Source: Microcella sp. (lineage in GTDB: Bacteria > Actinomycetota > Actinomycetes > Actinomycetales > Microbacteriaceae). Taken from it: a stretch of 64,000 bases of DNA. The notes beneath the pieces were generated by a model. The model did not search any database. It was not told the DNA's origin and was given only the letters and a program-made list of their open reading frames with translations. The position numbers were made by a program, and so were the translations under genes. This document shows, one piece after another, positions 47,664 through 57,600 of this stretch; within the stretch, counting starts at the first letter, position 1, and every line of letters starts with the position of its first letter. Location: contig NZ_JAHHDS010000003.1 of NCBI RefSeq assembly GCF_019739195.1, positions 2,232,001-2,296,000 of the forward strand, read 5' to 3'.

Positions 47664-48275
47664 CTACTGCCGTTCGAACAGGGCGCTGAGCGGCCCGCCG
47701 CCCTGCAGCAGCATCGTCTCGGCGTCGCAGTCGACGAGCAGCGTGGCGTTCTCGCCATCGAAGCGCGGCGGCGGTACCTCGAGGCCCTCCGTGCCAGCGC
47801 CCGAGGTGTTCGTCTCGAGCACCTCCCACAGAGCGACTTCGAGCAGACCCCCGGTCGAATCAGTGGCATCCCAGCCCCACTCGGCCGACGCCGACTCGAC
47901 TGTCGTGACGCTGATCGGCACGATCGAGTCGCCCGCCACGATCACGCCGCTTGTCGTGAGGTCGGTCTGCACATCGAGTAGTCCGTCTTGCGTGATGCGG
48001 AGGATCTGCGAGCCCGTCATGTCGAACTCGGTGATGGGCACGCCGAGCCCCAGCAGGTAGGCCTCCGACTGCAGGCGGTAGTCGGGCACGACGAGTTGCC
48101 ACGTGCCCACGACGCAGGCGGTGTCGCCGAGACCGTCGGCTGGCTGCTGCGGCTCTGACTCCTCAGGCGCGGGAGGTTCGGGGTTGTCGCCCGAGGGGTC
48201 GGGCGTGCATCCGGCGAGCACGAGCGCCATCGACGCGACGAGCACCAGCGAGGCAGAAGCGGCGGAACGGGTCAT
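47664..48275 (-). CDS. Lipoprotein, unknown function
   Basis: 203 residues. A signal peptide with lipobox VLAGC (Cys23) is followed by an acidic Pro/Glu linker (about 25-47) and a beta-rich domain starting CVVGTWQLVVPDY. The GTW start resembles lipocalin-like surface proteins, but no family is assigned. It stands alone between the MFS operon and the helicase gene. Confidence 0.75.
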   Translation of the reverse strand: MTRSAASASLVLVASMALVLAGCTPDPSGDNPEPPAPEESEPQQPADGLGDTACVVGTWQLVVPDYRLQSEAYLLGLGVPITEFDMTGSQILRITQDGLLDVQTDLTTSGVIVAGDSIVPISVTTVESASAEWGWDATDSTGGLLEVALWEVLETNTSGAGTEGLEVPPPRFDGENATLLVDCDAETMLLQGGGPLSALFERQ

Positions 48276-48363
48276 GACGACCTCCGATCGCGAGCACGGC
48301 TACGCGGCTGCGCGGCCTCTGCGACCAGTGTGCTCCTCTCGCGCGGTCAGCGCGAGGAACAAT

Positions 48364-49818
48364 TCACTCGGCGGCGGTGCCCGACGAGCTTCCGGCTCCG
48401 GATGCTCCGCTCGAGCCGCCCGTGCGGCGACGCCGCCGGCGTCGCGGAGTGCCCGTGCCCTCGGCGCGGGGCTCGCCCGCCGCAGCAGCGTCGCCCGCCG
48501 CCGGGCGGTCGCCCGAGCGCTGGCCGCCGCCCGAACGGGACGAGGTGCGCGAACCCGAGCCGCCGCCCTGGCCGCCGCTGCGCCCGCGCTCGCGCGGAGG
48601 GTGCGATGCTTCGCGCTCGACGCGGGGGATGGGCGTGGCCTTGAGGCGGCCCTTCGAGCCGGCCGGAATGTCGAGGTCGTCGTAGAGGTGCGGCGACGAG
48701 CTGTAGGTCTCGACCGGCTCGGGCTGGCCCATTTCGAGCGCCCGGTTGATGAGCGCCCACTTGTGCATGTCGGCCCAGTCGACGAACGTGACGGCGATGC
48801 CGGTCTTGCCCGCGCGGCCCGTGCGGCCTGCACGGTGGAGGTACGTGTCGTGGTCATCCGGAACCGTGTGATTGATCACGTGCGTGACGTCGTTGACGTC
48901 GATGCCGCGAGCCGCGACATCCGTCGCGATCAAGATGTCTTTCTTGCCCGCCTTGAAGGCGGCCATGGCGCGCTCGCGCTGCTCTTGGTTCAGGTCGCCG
49001 TGCACCGCGGCAGCGTTGTAGCCGCGATCAGTGAGCTCTTCGACGAGCTTGGCGGCCGCTCGCTTGGTGCGCGTGAAGATGATGGTCTTTCCGCGCCCCT
49101 CGGCCTGCAGAATGCGGCCGACGACCTCGTCTTTGTCGAGCGCGTGCGCGCGGTAGACGACGTGCTTGATGTTCGCCTGCGTGAGCCCCTCGTCGGGGTC
49201 GGTCGCGCGAATGTGGATGGGGCGCGTCATGAAGCGGCGAGCCAGGGCCACGATCGGGCCCGGCATGGTCGCCGAGAACAACATGGTGTGGCGCGTGGGC
49301 TTGGTCTGCGAGAAGAGCTTCTCGATGTCGCTCAAGAAGCCGAGGTCGAGCATCTTGTCGGCCTCGTCGAGCACCATGACCTCGACGTTGGCGAGGCTGA
49401 GCAGTCGCTGGCTCGCGAGGTCGAGCAGACGCCCGGGCGTGCCGATGACGATCTGCGCGCCGGCCTTGAGCTGCTCGATCTGGCCCTCATAGGCCTTGCC
49501 GCCGTAGATCGACACGATCTTGACGTCGCGGTTCGCCGAGGCGAGCTCGAGGTCTTGCGTGACCTGCACGCAGAGCTCGCGCGTGGGCACGACGACGAGC
49601 GCCTTGACGCCCGGCTCGGGGTGCAGGCCCAGGTGCTGAATGAGCGGAAGCCCGAAGCCGAAGGTCTTGCCGGTGCCGGTCTTGGCCTGGCCGATGATGT
49701 CTTGGCCGCTGAGGGCCAGGGGAATGGTCTGCTCTTGGATGGGGAAGGGGCTCAGAATGCCCTTCGCCGCCAGGGCTTCGACCATGTCGGGCTCGATGCC
49801 CAGGTCAGTGAAAGTCAC
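48364..49818 (-). CDS. DEAD-box ATP-dependent RNA helicase
   Basis: 484 residues, RhlE-type. The Q motif (LGIEPDMVEALAAKGILSPFPIQEQ), Walker A (QAKTGTGKT), PTRELCVQV, VLDEADKML (DEAD), SAT, and HRAGRTGRAGKTG of the second RecA domain are all present. A basic, Gly/Ser/Arg-rich disordered tail (about 400-484) probably binds RNA. The start is GTG 49818. It is divergent from the ferritin-like gene, an arrangement shared with mycobacteria. Confidence 0.95.
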   Translation of the reverse strand: MTFTDLGIEPDMVEALAAKGILSPFPIQEQTIPLALSGQDIIGQAKTGTGKTFGFGLPLIQHLGLHPEPGVKALVVVPTRELCVQVTQDLELASANRDVKIVSIYGGKAYEGQIEQLKAGAQIVIGTPGRLLDLASQRLLSLANVEVMVLDEADKMLDLGFLSDIEKLFSQTKPTRHTMLFSATMPGPIVALARRFMTRPIHIRATDPDEGLTQANIKHVVYRAHALDKDEVVGRILQAEGRGKTIIFTRTKRAAAKLVEELTDRGYNAAAVHGDLNQEQRERAMAAFKAGKKDILIATDVAARGIDVNDVTHVINHTVPDDHDTYLHRAGRTGRAGKTGIAVTFVDWADMHKWALINRALEMGQPEPVETYSSSPHLYDDLDIPAGSKGRLKATPIPRVEREASHPPRERGRSGGQGGGSGSRTSSRSGGGQRSGDRPAAGDAAAAGEPRAEGTGTPRRRRRRRTGGSSGASGAGSSSGTAAE

Positions 49819-49901
49819 GAGTGTGTGTCGCCTGTCGTCTAGTGAAGTGAAGGCCAGTTTAGCGGGCCTATGCTGTCGGGCCTGCCCCGAGCACGTAGGC
49901 T

Positions 49902-50624
49902 GTGCGCGTGGCTTCGTGGTTGAGACGGCAGCGCCCCCGTGTCGAGGCGCCGACCTTGACTCCCCGCGACACCGCGGTCGCTGCGCTGCGAGTCGACCTG
50001 GGCGAACTCGCCCCGCCCTCCGATGTCTTCCTCGGGCACTGCGCGGCGCTGCATCTGACCTTCATCGAGCAGCTCACCGAGGCCATGTCGAACGCCCCTC
50101 GTGTGGCCGACAAAGACTCTCTGGCCCACGTGGCGGGCATCGTGTTCGAGCGCTATCGTGCGCTCGCCGCCGAGCTCGAGCGCCTGCACCTCGACAAGAC
50201 CGACGTCATGCAGCCGCACCTCGAGGGCGTCGAAGAGTTCAAGCGCCGCACGATGGGCGGCGAGTGGTACGAGCAGGTCGCGAGCGCTCACGTGACCATC
50301 GGCTTTCTCACCGACTTCTGGATCGCCTTGTCGGTCGGCCTCGTGGGCGAGCCCGGCGATCGTGTCGCGCAAGCACTCGCGAAAGGCGACCCGCATGCGC
50401 CCCTGCACCGCATCGTCGAGCGGGCGATCGCGGCCAACCCGAAGCTCTCGTCGCGCCTCGCACTGTGGTGCCGCCGACTCTTGGGCGACACCATGCTGCA
50501 AGCCCGGTCGGCTCTCGTGCAGCACGACGACCGCTCGAAAGACGAGGCTCAGATCGAGCCCGTGTTCACCGAGTTGATCGCCGAGCACACGCGCCGCATG
50601 GACCGCCTCGGGCTGACAGCCTGA
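49902..50624 (+). CDS. Ferritin-like fold protein
   Basis: About 240 residues, almost entirely helical, lying next to the DEAD-box gene as ferritin-like/hydroxylase-like proteins do in other actinobacteria. Glu/His-rich helices (HCAALHLTFIEQLTEAM, GIVFERYRALAAELERLHLD, GGEWYEQVASAHVTIGFLTD) resemble a di-iron four-helix bundle. Whether metal is bound is uncertain. GTG 49902 or GTG 49908 could be the start. Confidence 0.75.
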   Translation: MRVASWLRRQRPRVEAPTLTPRDTAVAALRVDLGELAPPSDVFLGHCAALHLTFIEQLTEAMSNAPRVADKDSLAHVAGIVFERYRALAAELERLHLDKTDVMQPHLEGVEEFKRRTMGGEWYEQVASAHVTIGFLTDFWIALSVGLVGEPGDRVAQALAKGDPHAPLHRIVERAIAANPKLSSRLALWCRRLLGDTMLQARSALVQHDDRSKDEAQIEPVFTELIAEHTRRMDRLGLTA

Positions 50625-50631
50625 CGCGCGA

Positions 50632-50940
50632 TCAGGCCTTGGTCGGGGCGCTCGGCTTCATGAGCCGCTCGAGCAGTGCGGCATCGGCCTCGGCGCGTTG
50701 CTTCGGCAGCACGAGAGCGACCGCCAAGGCCGCGAGCGGTCCGAGCACGAGCGCGATCACCCAGATCCACCCGCCGTCGAAGGTCAGGCCGAGCCAGACG
50801 CAGATCACCCACACGCCGGCCGTCGCCGCAGCGCCGACGAGCGGCACGAGCAGCAAGCCGTGGGTCTCGCGGCCGGGCACGAGGTAGCGCACGCCGAGCG
50901 AGAGGGAGGCGCCAATGACCGTGACGAAGAGCAGTTCCAT
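50632..50940 (-). CDS. Small three-helix membrane protein
   Basis: 102 residues with three hydrophobic segments (about 1-18, 30-52, 58-80) and a polar tail ending LMKPSAPTKA. No family is recognised. It lies between the ferritin-like gene (convergent, 7 bp) and DUF3107. Confidence 0.7.
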   Translation of the reverse strand: MELLFVTVIGASLSLGVRYLVPGRETHGLLLVPLVGAAATAGVWVICVWLGLTFDGGWIWVIALVLGPLAALAVALVLPKQRAEADAALLERLMKPSAPTKA

Positions 50941-50971
50941 GACTGCGAGCGTAGCGGCTGGTGGGCGGCTT

Positions 50972-51196
50972 CTAGCCGACGAATCCGACGCGACGGGCCG
51001 AGTCGCTGCCGATCTCGACGTAGCCGATCGCCGCGGTCGGCACGAGGAACTGCTTGCCCTTGTTGTCGACGAGCGTCACGAGCGGGGCGCCCTTCTCGAC
51101 GGCGGCCGTGATCGCGGCCGTGACGTCGGCGGCCGTCTCCGAGCTCTCGATGGCGAGCTCACGGGGGCTGTTGAGAATACCGATGCGAATGTCCAC
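50972..51196 (-). CDS. DUF3107 small protein
   Basis: 74 residues starting (GTG 51196) with VDIRIGILNSPRELAIES, followed by TAADVTAAITAAV. This is the DUF3107 family, a short beta-alpha protein of unknown function in actinobacteria near rhlE and adnAB. The 11 extra upstream codons look non-coding. Confidence 0.88.
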   Translation of the reverse strand: MDIRIGILNSPRELAIESSETAADVTAAITAAVEKGAPLVTLVDNKGKQFLVPTAAIGYVEIGSDSARRVGFVG

Positions 51197-51309
51197 GAAC
51201 GCCAGCGTACCCGGCGCGATGGTGAGCATCCGCCCTGTTCACTGAGGGCGCACCGGGCGCTGTCGACGACCCCCGCCGCACTGTCGCCGCACGCCGGTAG
51301 CGTGGGCGC

Positions 51310-54300
51310 GTGACCACCTTCGACGCCGCGCTGCCGCTCGTCGCTGCGGCGCCCGTGGTGCTCGATGAGGCGCAGCAGCGGGTGGTGGATGCTCGCCGCA
51401 CGCCCGGCGCGATCGTGCTCGGCGCCCCCGGGTCGGGCAAGACCACGGCGGTGGTCGAGCTCGTGGCTGCCGCGGTGCTTGACGACGGGCTCGACCCGTC
51501 GAACGTGCTCGTGCTGACGCCCTCGCGCCGCACGGCGACGCTGCTGCGTGACCGGCTGGCACTGCGGTTGGCCGACTCAGGCAACGACGCGCTCGCGCAC
51601 CCCGCGCCCGGGGCGCTACCCGGCCCGCTCGCGCGCTCGGTCGCGGCCTATGCCTTCTCGATCGTGACGGCCGCGCACCGGCTCGGCGGCCTCGTCGAGC
51701 CTCGCCTGCTGAGCGGAGCCGATCAAGACGCCGACCTGGCCGAGCTGCTCGACCGGTCGTTCGTCGACGAACTGCTCGGCGCTGCTGCGGGCCCTGGTCC
51801 GGCCTGGCCCGATCACCTCGGCCCCGAGGTGCGGCGGCTGCCCGCCTTCCGCACCGAGCTGCGCGACGCCATCGCTCGGCTGAGCGAGCACGGCTGGAGC
51901 ACCGATCAGCTTCGGACGGCCGCGCGCGACCGATCCCGCCCCGAGTGGGCCGCGATCGCCGACTTCGTCGACGAGTACCGGCGCATCCTCGGGTCGTCGC
52001 GGCCGGGCCAGCTCGACCCCGCTGAGCTCGTGCGGGCTGCCGTCGGGCTCGTGCGTGACCCCGTAGAAGGCATGCCGCCCGCACCGAGGCTCGTAGTTCT
52101 CGACGACGCCCACGACGCGACGCCGAGCGGCTTCGACCTCGTGGCGGCGCTCGCCGCGCAGGGGGCGACGGTCATCGCGCTCGGCGACCCCGACCTGGCG
52201 ACCAACACCTTCCGCGGCGCCGAGCCCGAGGCGCTCGCGCACCTGCCGGCGCTGCTCGGCTGGCCCGAATCGCGGCCCATCGTGCTGCCGCTCGTGCATC
52301 GTCACAGCGCGGCGGTGCGGGGTCTCGCCGCCGACGTGACGCAGCGCATCGGTGCCGCCGCTGCAGGCAAGCAGCGGCGTGCCGTCGCGAGCGAACTGCT
52401 GGTCTCTCACGAGAACGGCACCCAGGCCGCGGCGCTCGCCGAGCCCACGGCGGCCGACCCGCGTGCAATCCCGCCCGAGTGGGGCGGCCCGCTCGTCGCG
52501 CTCGAAGCGCCCAACCCCACGCGCGAGCGCACTCTCGTGGCCGACCTGCTGCGCGAGCGTCACCTGCTCGACGGCGTGCCCTACGGCCGCATGGCCGTGA
52601 TCGTGCGCAGCGGAACCATGGTTCCGGGCATCGTGCGCGCGCTCGGCCAGGCCGAGGTGCCGGTGCAGTCGACGGCGGCCGGGCGGCCGCTGCGCGAGCA
52701 TCCGGCGGCCCGGGCGCTCATTCGCCACGTCGATATCGGGGTCGGGCGTTCGGCCCTCGACGCCGCGGCCGCGACCGAGCTACTGCTCGGCCCGCTCGGC
52801 GGGCTCGACCGCGTGAGCCTGCGCCGATTGCGCCGGGCGCTGCGTGCCGAAGAGCTCGCGGGCGAGGGCGACCGCTCGGCCGACGAACTGATCGTGGATG
52901 CCCTCACCGCGCCCGACCGACTGGCGACCATCGACCACCGCATCGCCCGCCGCGCGGCGAGACTCGCCCGCACGCTGCAGTCGATCGGCGAGCGGCACGC
53001 GGCCGGAGCCACCGTCGACGAGCTGCTCTGGCTCGCGTGGAGCGAGTCGCACGTCGCCGAGGTCTGGCGCCGCGATGCGGCCGGGTTCGGGGTCGCTGCG
53101 GCCGAGGCGAACCGTGCGCTCGACGCTGTCGTCGCCCTGTTCACCGCAGCGGCGACGATCGTCGATACGGTGCCCGATGCGACGGTCGAGTCGTTTCTCG
53201 CGCGCGTGCTCGACAGCGACGTCGGCGACGACCTGCTCGCGCCGCTGCGCGGGGGTGACGCCGTTCTGGTGGCGACTCCGTCGGCGGTGGCGGGGCTCGA
53301 GGCCGATGTCGTCGTCATCGCGGGCCTCACCGAGGGGGTGTGGCCCAACACGCGCATGCGCGGCTCGCTTCTCGGGGCTCCGCTCATCAGCAGAGTCGCG
53401 CGCGGGCTTCCGGTCGACGACCTCGACGAGCGGCGCCTCGTGCTCGACGACGAGCTGCGCATGTTCGCCCTCGCGGCGACGCGCGCGCGGCGGCAGCTCG
53501 TCGTGACGGCGACGGCGGGCGATGACGATCAGCCGAGCGCGCTTTTCGCGCTCGTGCGCGAGCATGCGCGGCGCGAGCGGGCGCAGTGCCTGGGTTTCGA
53601 CACTGTCGCAGGTGACGAGAGCATCGCCGCACTCGACGCGGCCATCGCGGCCTCGGGCGCACGGCCGGTGCGAGCTCGGTCGCTGCGTCGACTCGTCGGG
53701 CGCCTGCGGCGCGAGCTCGTCGACGACGGCCGACTCGCGCGCGACGGCGACCGTGCCGAGGCTGCGCTCGCGCTCTCCCGCCTCGCTGCCGAGCGCGTGC
53801 CCGGGGCGAACCCGTCGTCGTGGTGGGGGCTGCTCGCGCCGAGCACCGACGCCGAGTTGTTCGCGGGCGACGAGACCGTGAGCCTCTCGCCGTCGAAGCT
53901 CGAGGCGATCGAGAAGTCGCCCCTCGACTGGTTTCTCGACCGCGTCGCTCCGAGTGAGACGAGCCCCGCGATGGGCATCGGCACGATCGTGCACTGGGCC
54001 ATGGAGACCGCGACCGAGCCTGCGGTCGACGCCATCTGGGCGGCGATCGAGAGCCGCTGGAACGAACTCGTCTTCGAGTCGCCGTGGCTCGCCGAGCAGC
54101 AGCGCCGGCTCGCTCGTCGCTACGCCCTCGGTGTTGCGGCCTACCTGCGCGACGCCGAGGCCGAGTCGCGCGGGCTCGTCGCGGCCGAGCAGAGGTTCGA
54201 GGTGACGGTCGATCGTGCCCGCGTGAGCGGCATCGTCGACCGGCTCGAGGTCGACGGCGGCGGCGGTGTGCGCATCATCGACCTCAAGACCGGCAAGCCC

Positions 54301-54654
54301 CTGACCAAGCAGAGCGAGATCGACGAGCATGCGCAACTCGGCGCGTACCAGCTGGCCTATGCCGACGGAGCCTTCGACGAGGTGCTCGACGAGGTGCTGG
54401 AGGGGCTGCCGCACCACCCGGGCGGTGCTCGCCTGCTCTACGTGCGCGAGGGCAAGGGCAGCGACGATTATCGCGAGGCCGTGCAAGAGCCGCTCGATGA
54501 CGAGCAGCTCGACGGGTTTCGCGAGCGGCTGCGCCAAGCCGTCGAGGCCATCGCGGTCGCGCAGCTCACGGGCGTGCGCACGATCGACCGGTTCGATTTC
54601 GCGCTGGGCGCGCACCGCATCCACCGCGTAGGGCCGGTGACGGGCGATGAGTGA
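51310..54654 (+). CDS. adnA: AdnA-type helicase-nuclease subunit
   Basis: 1,114 residues. An SF1 UvrD/RecB-like motor is fused to a C-terminal RecB-family nuclease. Walker A is GAPGSGKT (38-45). Motif II is LDDAHD at 264-269, with Asp where SF1 helicases normally have Glu, suggesting a weak motor as reported for mycobacterial AdnA. The nuclease motif IIDLKTGKP (D991, K993) near the C-terminus follows VSGIVDRLEVDG. With AdnB it would resect DNA double-strand ends in the way RecBCD or AddAB does elsewhere. The start is GTG 51310; the stop overlaps adnB by 8 bp. Confidence 0.85.
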   Translation: MTTFDAALPLVAAAPVVLDEAQQRVVDARRTPGAIVLGAPGSGKTTAVVELVAAAVLDDGLDPSNVLVLTPSRRTATLLRDRLALRLADSGNDALAHPAPGALPGPLARSVAAYAFSIVTAAHRLGGLVEPRLLSGADQDADLAELLDRSFVDELLGAAAGPGPAWPDHLGPEVRRLPAFRTELRDAIARLSEHGWSTDQLRTAARDRSRPEWAAIADFVDEYRRILGSSRPGQLDPAELVRAAVGLVRDPVEGMPPAPRLVVLDDAHDATPSGFDLVAALAAQGATVIALGDPDLATNTFRGAEPEALAHLPALLGWPESRPIVLPLVHRHSAAVRGLAADVTQRIGAAAAGKQRRAVASELLVSHENGTQAAALAEPTAADPRAIPPEWGGPLVALEAPNPTRERTLVADLLRERHLLDGVPYGRMAVIVRSGTMVPGIVRALGQAEVPVQSTAAGRPLREHPAARALIRHVDIGVGRSALDAAAATELLLGPLGGLDRVSLRRLRRALRAEELAGEGDRSADELIVDALTAPDRLATIDHRIARRAARLARTLQSIGERHAAGATVDELLWLAWSESHVAEVWRRDAAGFGVAAAEANRALDAVVALFTAAATIVDTVPDATVESFLARVLDSDVGDDLLAPLRGGDAVLVATPSAVAGLEADVVVIAGLTEGVWPNTRMRGSLLGAPLISRVARGLPVDDLDERRLVLDDELRMFALAATRARRQLVVTATAGDDDQPSALFALVREHARRERAQCLGFDTVAGDESIAALDAAIAASGARPVRARSLRRLVGRLRRELVDDGRLARDGDRAEAALALSRLAAERVPGANPSSWWGLLAPSTDAELFAGDETVSLSPSKLEAIEKSPLDWFLDRVAPSETSPAMGIGTIVHWAMETATEPAVDAIWAAIESRWNELVFESPWLAEQQRRLARRYALGVAAYLRDAEAESRGLVAAEQRFEVTVDRARVSGIVDRLEVDGGGGVRIIDLKTGKPLTKQSEIDEHAQLGAYQLAYADGAFDEVLDEVLEGLPHHPGGARLLYVREGKGSDDYREAVQEPLDDEQLDGFRERLRQAVEAIAVAQLTGVRTIDRFDFALGAHRIHRVGPVTGDE

Positions 54655-57600
54655 GTCGAACCGCCGCGCGTTCAGCGCCGTAGAGATCGCCGAGAAGCTC
54701 GGCCAACATCGGCCGACCGATGAGCAGCGCGCCATCATCGAAGCGCCCCTCGGCCCGGCGCTCGTCGTCGCCGGAGCCGGCTCAGGCAAGACCGAGACCA
54801 TGGCCGCGCGGGTGCTGTGGCTCGTCGCGAACGGGCACGTCGCGCCCGACGAGGTGCTCGGCCTCACGTTCACGCGCAAGGCGGCGGGCGAGCTCGCGGC
54901 GCGCATTCGCGAGCGCCTCGTGCAGCTGGGCGCGTCGGGCCTGTTGGGTGCGCCCTTTTCTCCGAGGTCGACGGATGCGGCTGGTGCCGCCGAGGTCTCG
55001 AGCGCCTCCCGCGCGCTCGTCGACGCGTTCACGCAGCCGACCGTCGCGACCTACAACTCGTTCGCCTCGAGCCTCTACCGCGACCACGCCGTGCTCATCG
55101 GCCGCGACCCCGACGGAGTGCTGTTGCGCGAGGCGAGCGCCTGGCAGCTTGCGCGCGAGCTCGTCACGACCGCCCGTGACGATCGGCTCGCCGAGCTCGA
55201 CCTCAGCGTCGACAAGATCACCCAGTCGGTGCTGCAGCTCGCGCACGCCGTCGCCGAGCACGACGCCGACATCGCCGACGTGCGTCGTGTCATCACCGAC
55301 TTTCTGCAGGTCGCCGATCTGCCGCTCGGCGACCGGTACCCGCGCCAATCCGCGTTCGATGCGCTCATGAAGCTCGGTGCGACTCTGCCGATCGTCGACC
55401 TCGTCGAGCAACTGCAGCAGGTGAAGCACCGCGACGGCTATGTCGAGTTCGCCGACCAGGTGAGCCTCGCCCTGTCGATCGTGCGGCGTCATGCCTCGGT
55501 CGCCGAGCAACTGCGCGAACGGTACCGCGTCGTGCTGCTCGACGAGTACCAAGACACCAACGTGGCGCAGACCTGGCTGCTCGCCGAGCTCTTCGGTGGC
55601 ACGCCCGTCATGGCGGTCGGCGACCCGCACCAGTCGATCTACGGCTGGCGCGGGGCGAGCGCCTCAAACCTCGACGACTTCGCCGCGCGCTTCACGGGCA
55701 CCGATGGCGAGCCCGTCGGCCGCTACTCGCTGAGCACCTCGTGGCGCAACGGCACCGTGATTCTGCAGGCCGCGAACGTCATCGTCGAGCCGATTGCGGC
55801 GCGCGCAAACCAGCAGAGTGAGCCCCTCAATGCGCGCGGTGTCGCCGTCGAGACCTTGCGGCCGTCGCCGGTCGCGAGCTCCGAACCGATCGACGTCGCC
55901 TTCGAGGAGACGCTGCACGACGAGGCGCGGGTCGTCGCGGCCTGGCTCGCCGAGCGGGTGGCCGAGCCGCCGCTCGGCGCGAAGCCCGGAGCGGTCGACG
56001 CCGAGGGCCGCCCGCTGCGCGCGAGCGCCGCCCTGCTCATGCGCAACCGCGCGACTCAGCCCGTCTTCCTCGCCGCCCTGCGCGAGGCGAAGGTGCCCGT
56101 GCACGTGCTCGGCATCGGCGGTCTGCTCGAGCAGCCCGAGATCGCCGACCTCGTGAGTGCGCTCGCGGTCATCGACGACCCCGCTGCCGGCACCGAGCTC
56201 GTGCGCCTGCTCGCCGGCCCGCGCTGGCGCATCGGGGTCGCCGACCTGCACGCCCTCAGCCGCATCGCCTCGTGGCTGCGCGACCGCGACCTGGCGCAAC
56301 GCGCTTTCAGCGACGAGGTGAAGGCGCGACTGCGCGCATCCGTCGCCCGCACCGACGGTGTCTCGCTCGTCGATGCGCTCGACTTCGTGGCGACGGCCTC
56401 AGACGGTCACTCGCAGCTGGCCGCGTTGAGCCCGGCCGGCCTCGAGAGGCTGCAGAATGCTGGCCGCCTGTTCGCCACCCTGCGCACCCGCACGGCGCTC
56501 GATCTGCCCGACCTGGTGCTCACGGTCGAGCACGAGCTCATGCTCGACATCGAGGTCGCGGCGAACCCGTCGCGCACGATGGGCGAGGCCCCGCGCGAGG
56601 CCTTCTTTGAGGCGCTCGACGGCTACCTCGCACTCGCCGACCACGCGACCCTCGGGGGTTTTCTCGGCTGGCTGCGCGAGGCCGAGTGGCGCGATAACCT
56701 CTCGCCCCGTTCTGAAGACCCCGAGCCCGGAACCGTGCAGGTGCTCACGATCCACGGCTCGAAGGGCCTCGAGTGGGATCACGTTGTCGTGCCGCGCCTC
56801 GTCGTCGACGAGTTGCCGAGCAAGCCCCGCGATGGCACGACCGGCTGGCTCAAGCTCGGGGTGCTGCCCTACGAGTTGCGCGGCGATGCCGCAGAGCTGC
56901 CCGTCTTCGCGTGGCGCGGGGCCGAGACGCGCAAAGAGCTGCTGCAGCGCCGTGAGGTGTTCAGCGAGGAGGTCGGCGCGCACCTCGAGCGCGAAGAGCG
57001 CCGGCTCGCGTACGTCGCGGTCACGCGCGCTCGGCACAGACTGCTGTTGACGGGGTCGTGGTGGGCGGGGCAGAAGAGCTCTCGCGGGCCGAGCCCGTTC
57101 CTGCTGCCGCTCGAGGAGCGCGGCCTCATCGGCGTGCTGCCCGACCAGCCGCAGAACGCCGACAACCCAATCGTCGACGACGACAGCGACGACCCCTGGT
57201 GGCCGGTCGATCCTTTCGGCGCCCGCCGTGCGAGCGTGGTCGCCGCGGCTGAGCGGGTGCGGGCCGCCGACCCGTCGGTGCGGGGGGATGATCGCCGCGG
57301 CTGGCAGCGCGAGATCGACCTGCTGCTGGCCGAACGTGCGGAGCGCCTCGCGGCCACCGGTCGCGTCACGGTGCCGTTGCGCGTGCCCGCCTCGTCGTTC
57401 AAAGACTTCATCACCGAGCCGGCCGAGGTCGCCGAGCGGTTGCGGCGCCCGATGCCGCAGCGGCCGTTTCGGGCGACCCGCCTCGGCACGGTGTTTCACC
57501 GTTGGGTCGAGCAGCGCTACGGCGTGGGGGCGCAGCCCGACGCGGTGGATGGCTTCGACGCCGAGTTCGACCTCGCGACCGACGGCATCGACCCGCAGGC

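Noticed and set aside
52780-55032. A 750-codon antisense frame across the adnA/adnB junction
   Set aside because: Shadow of two overlapping genes with complete helicase and nuclease motifs.
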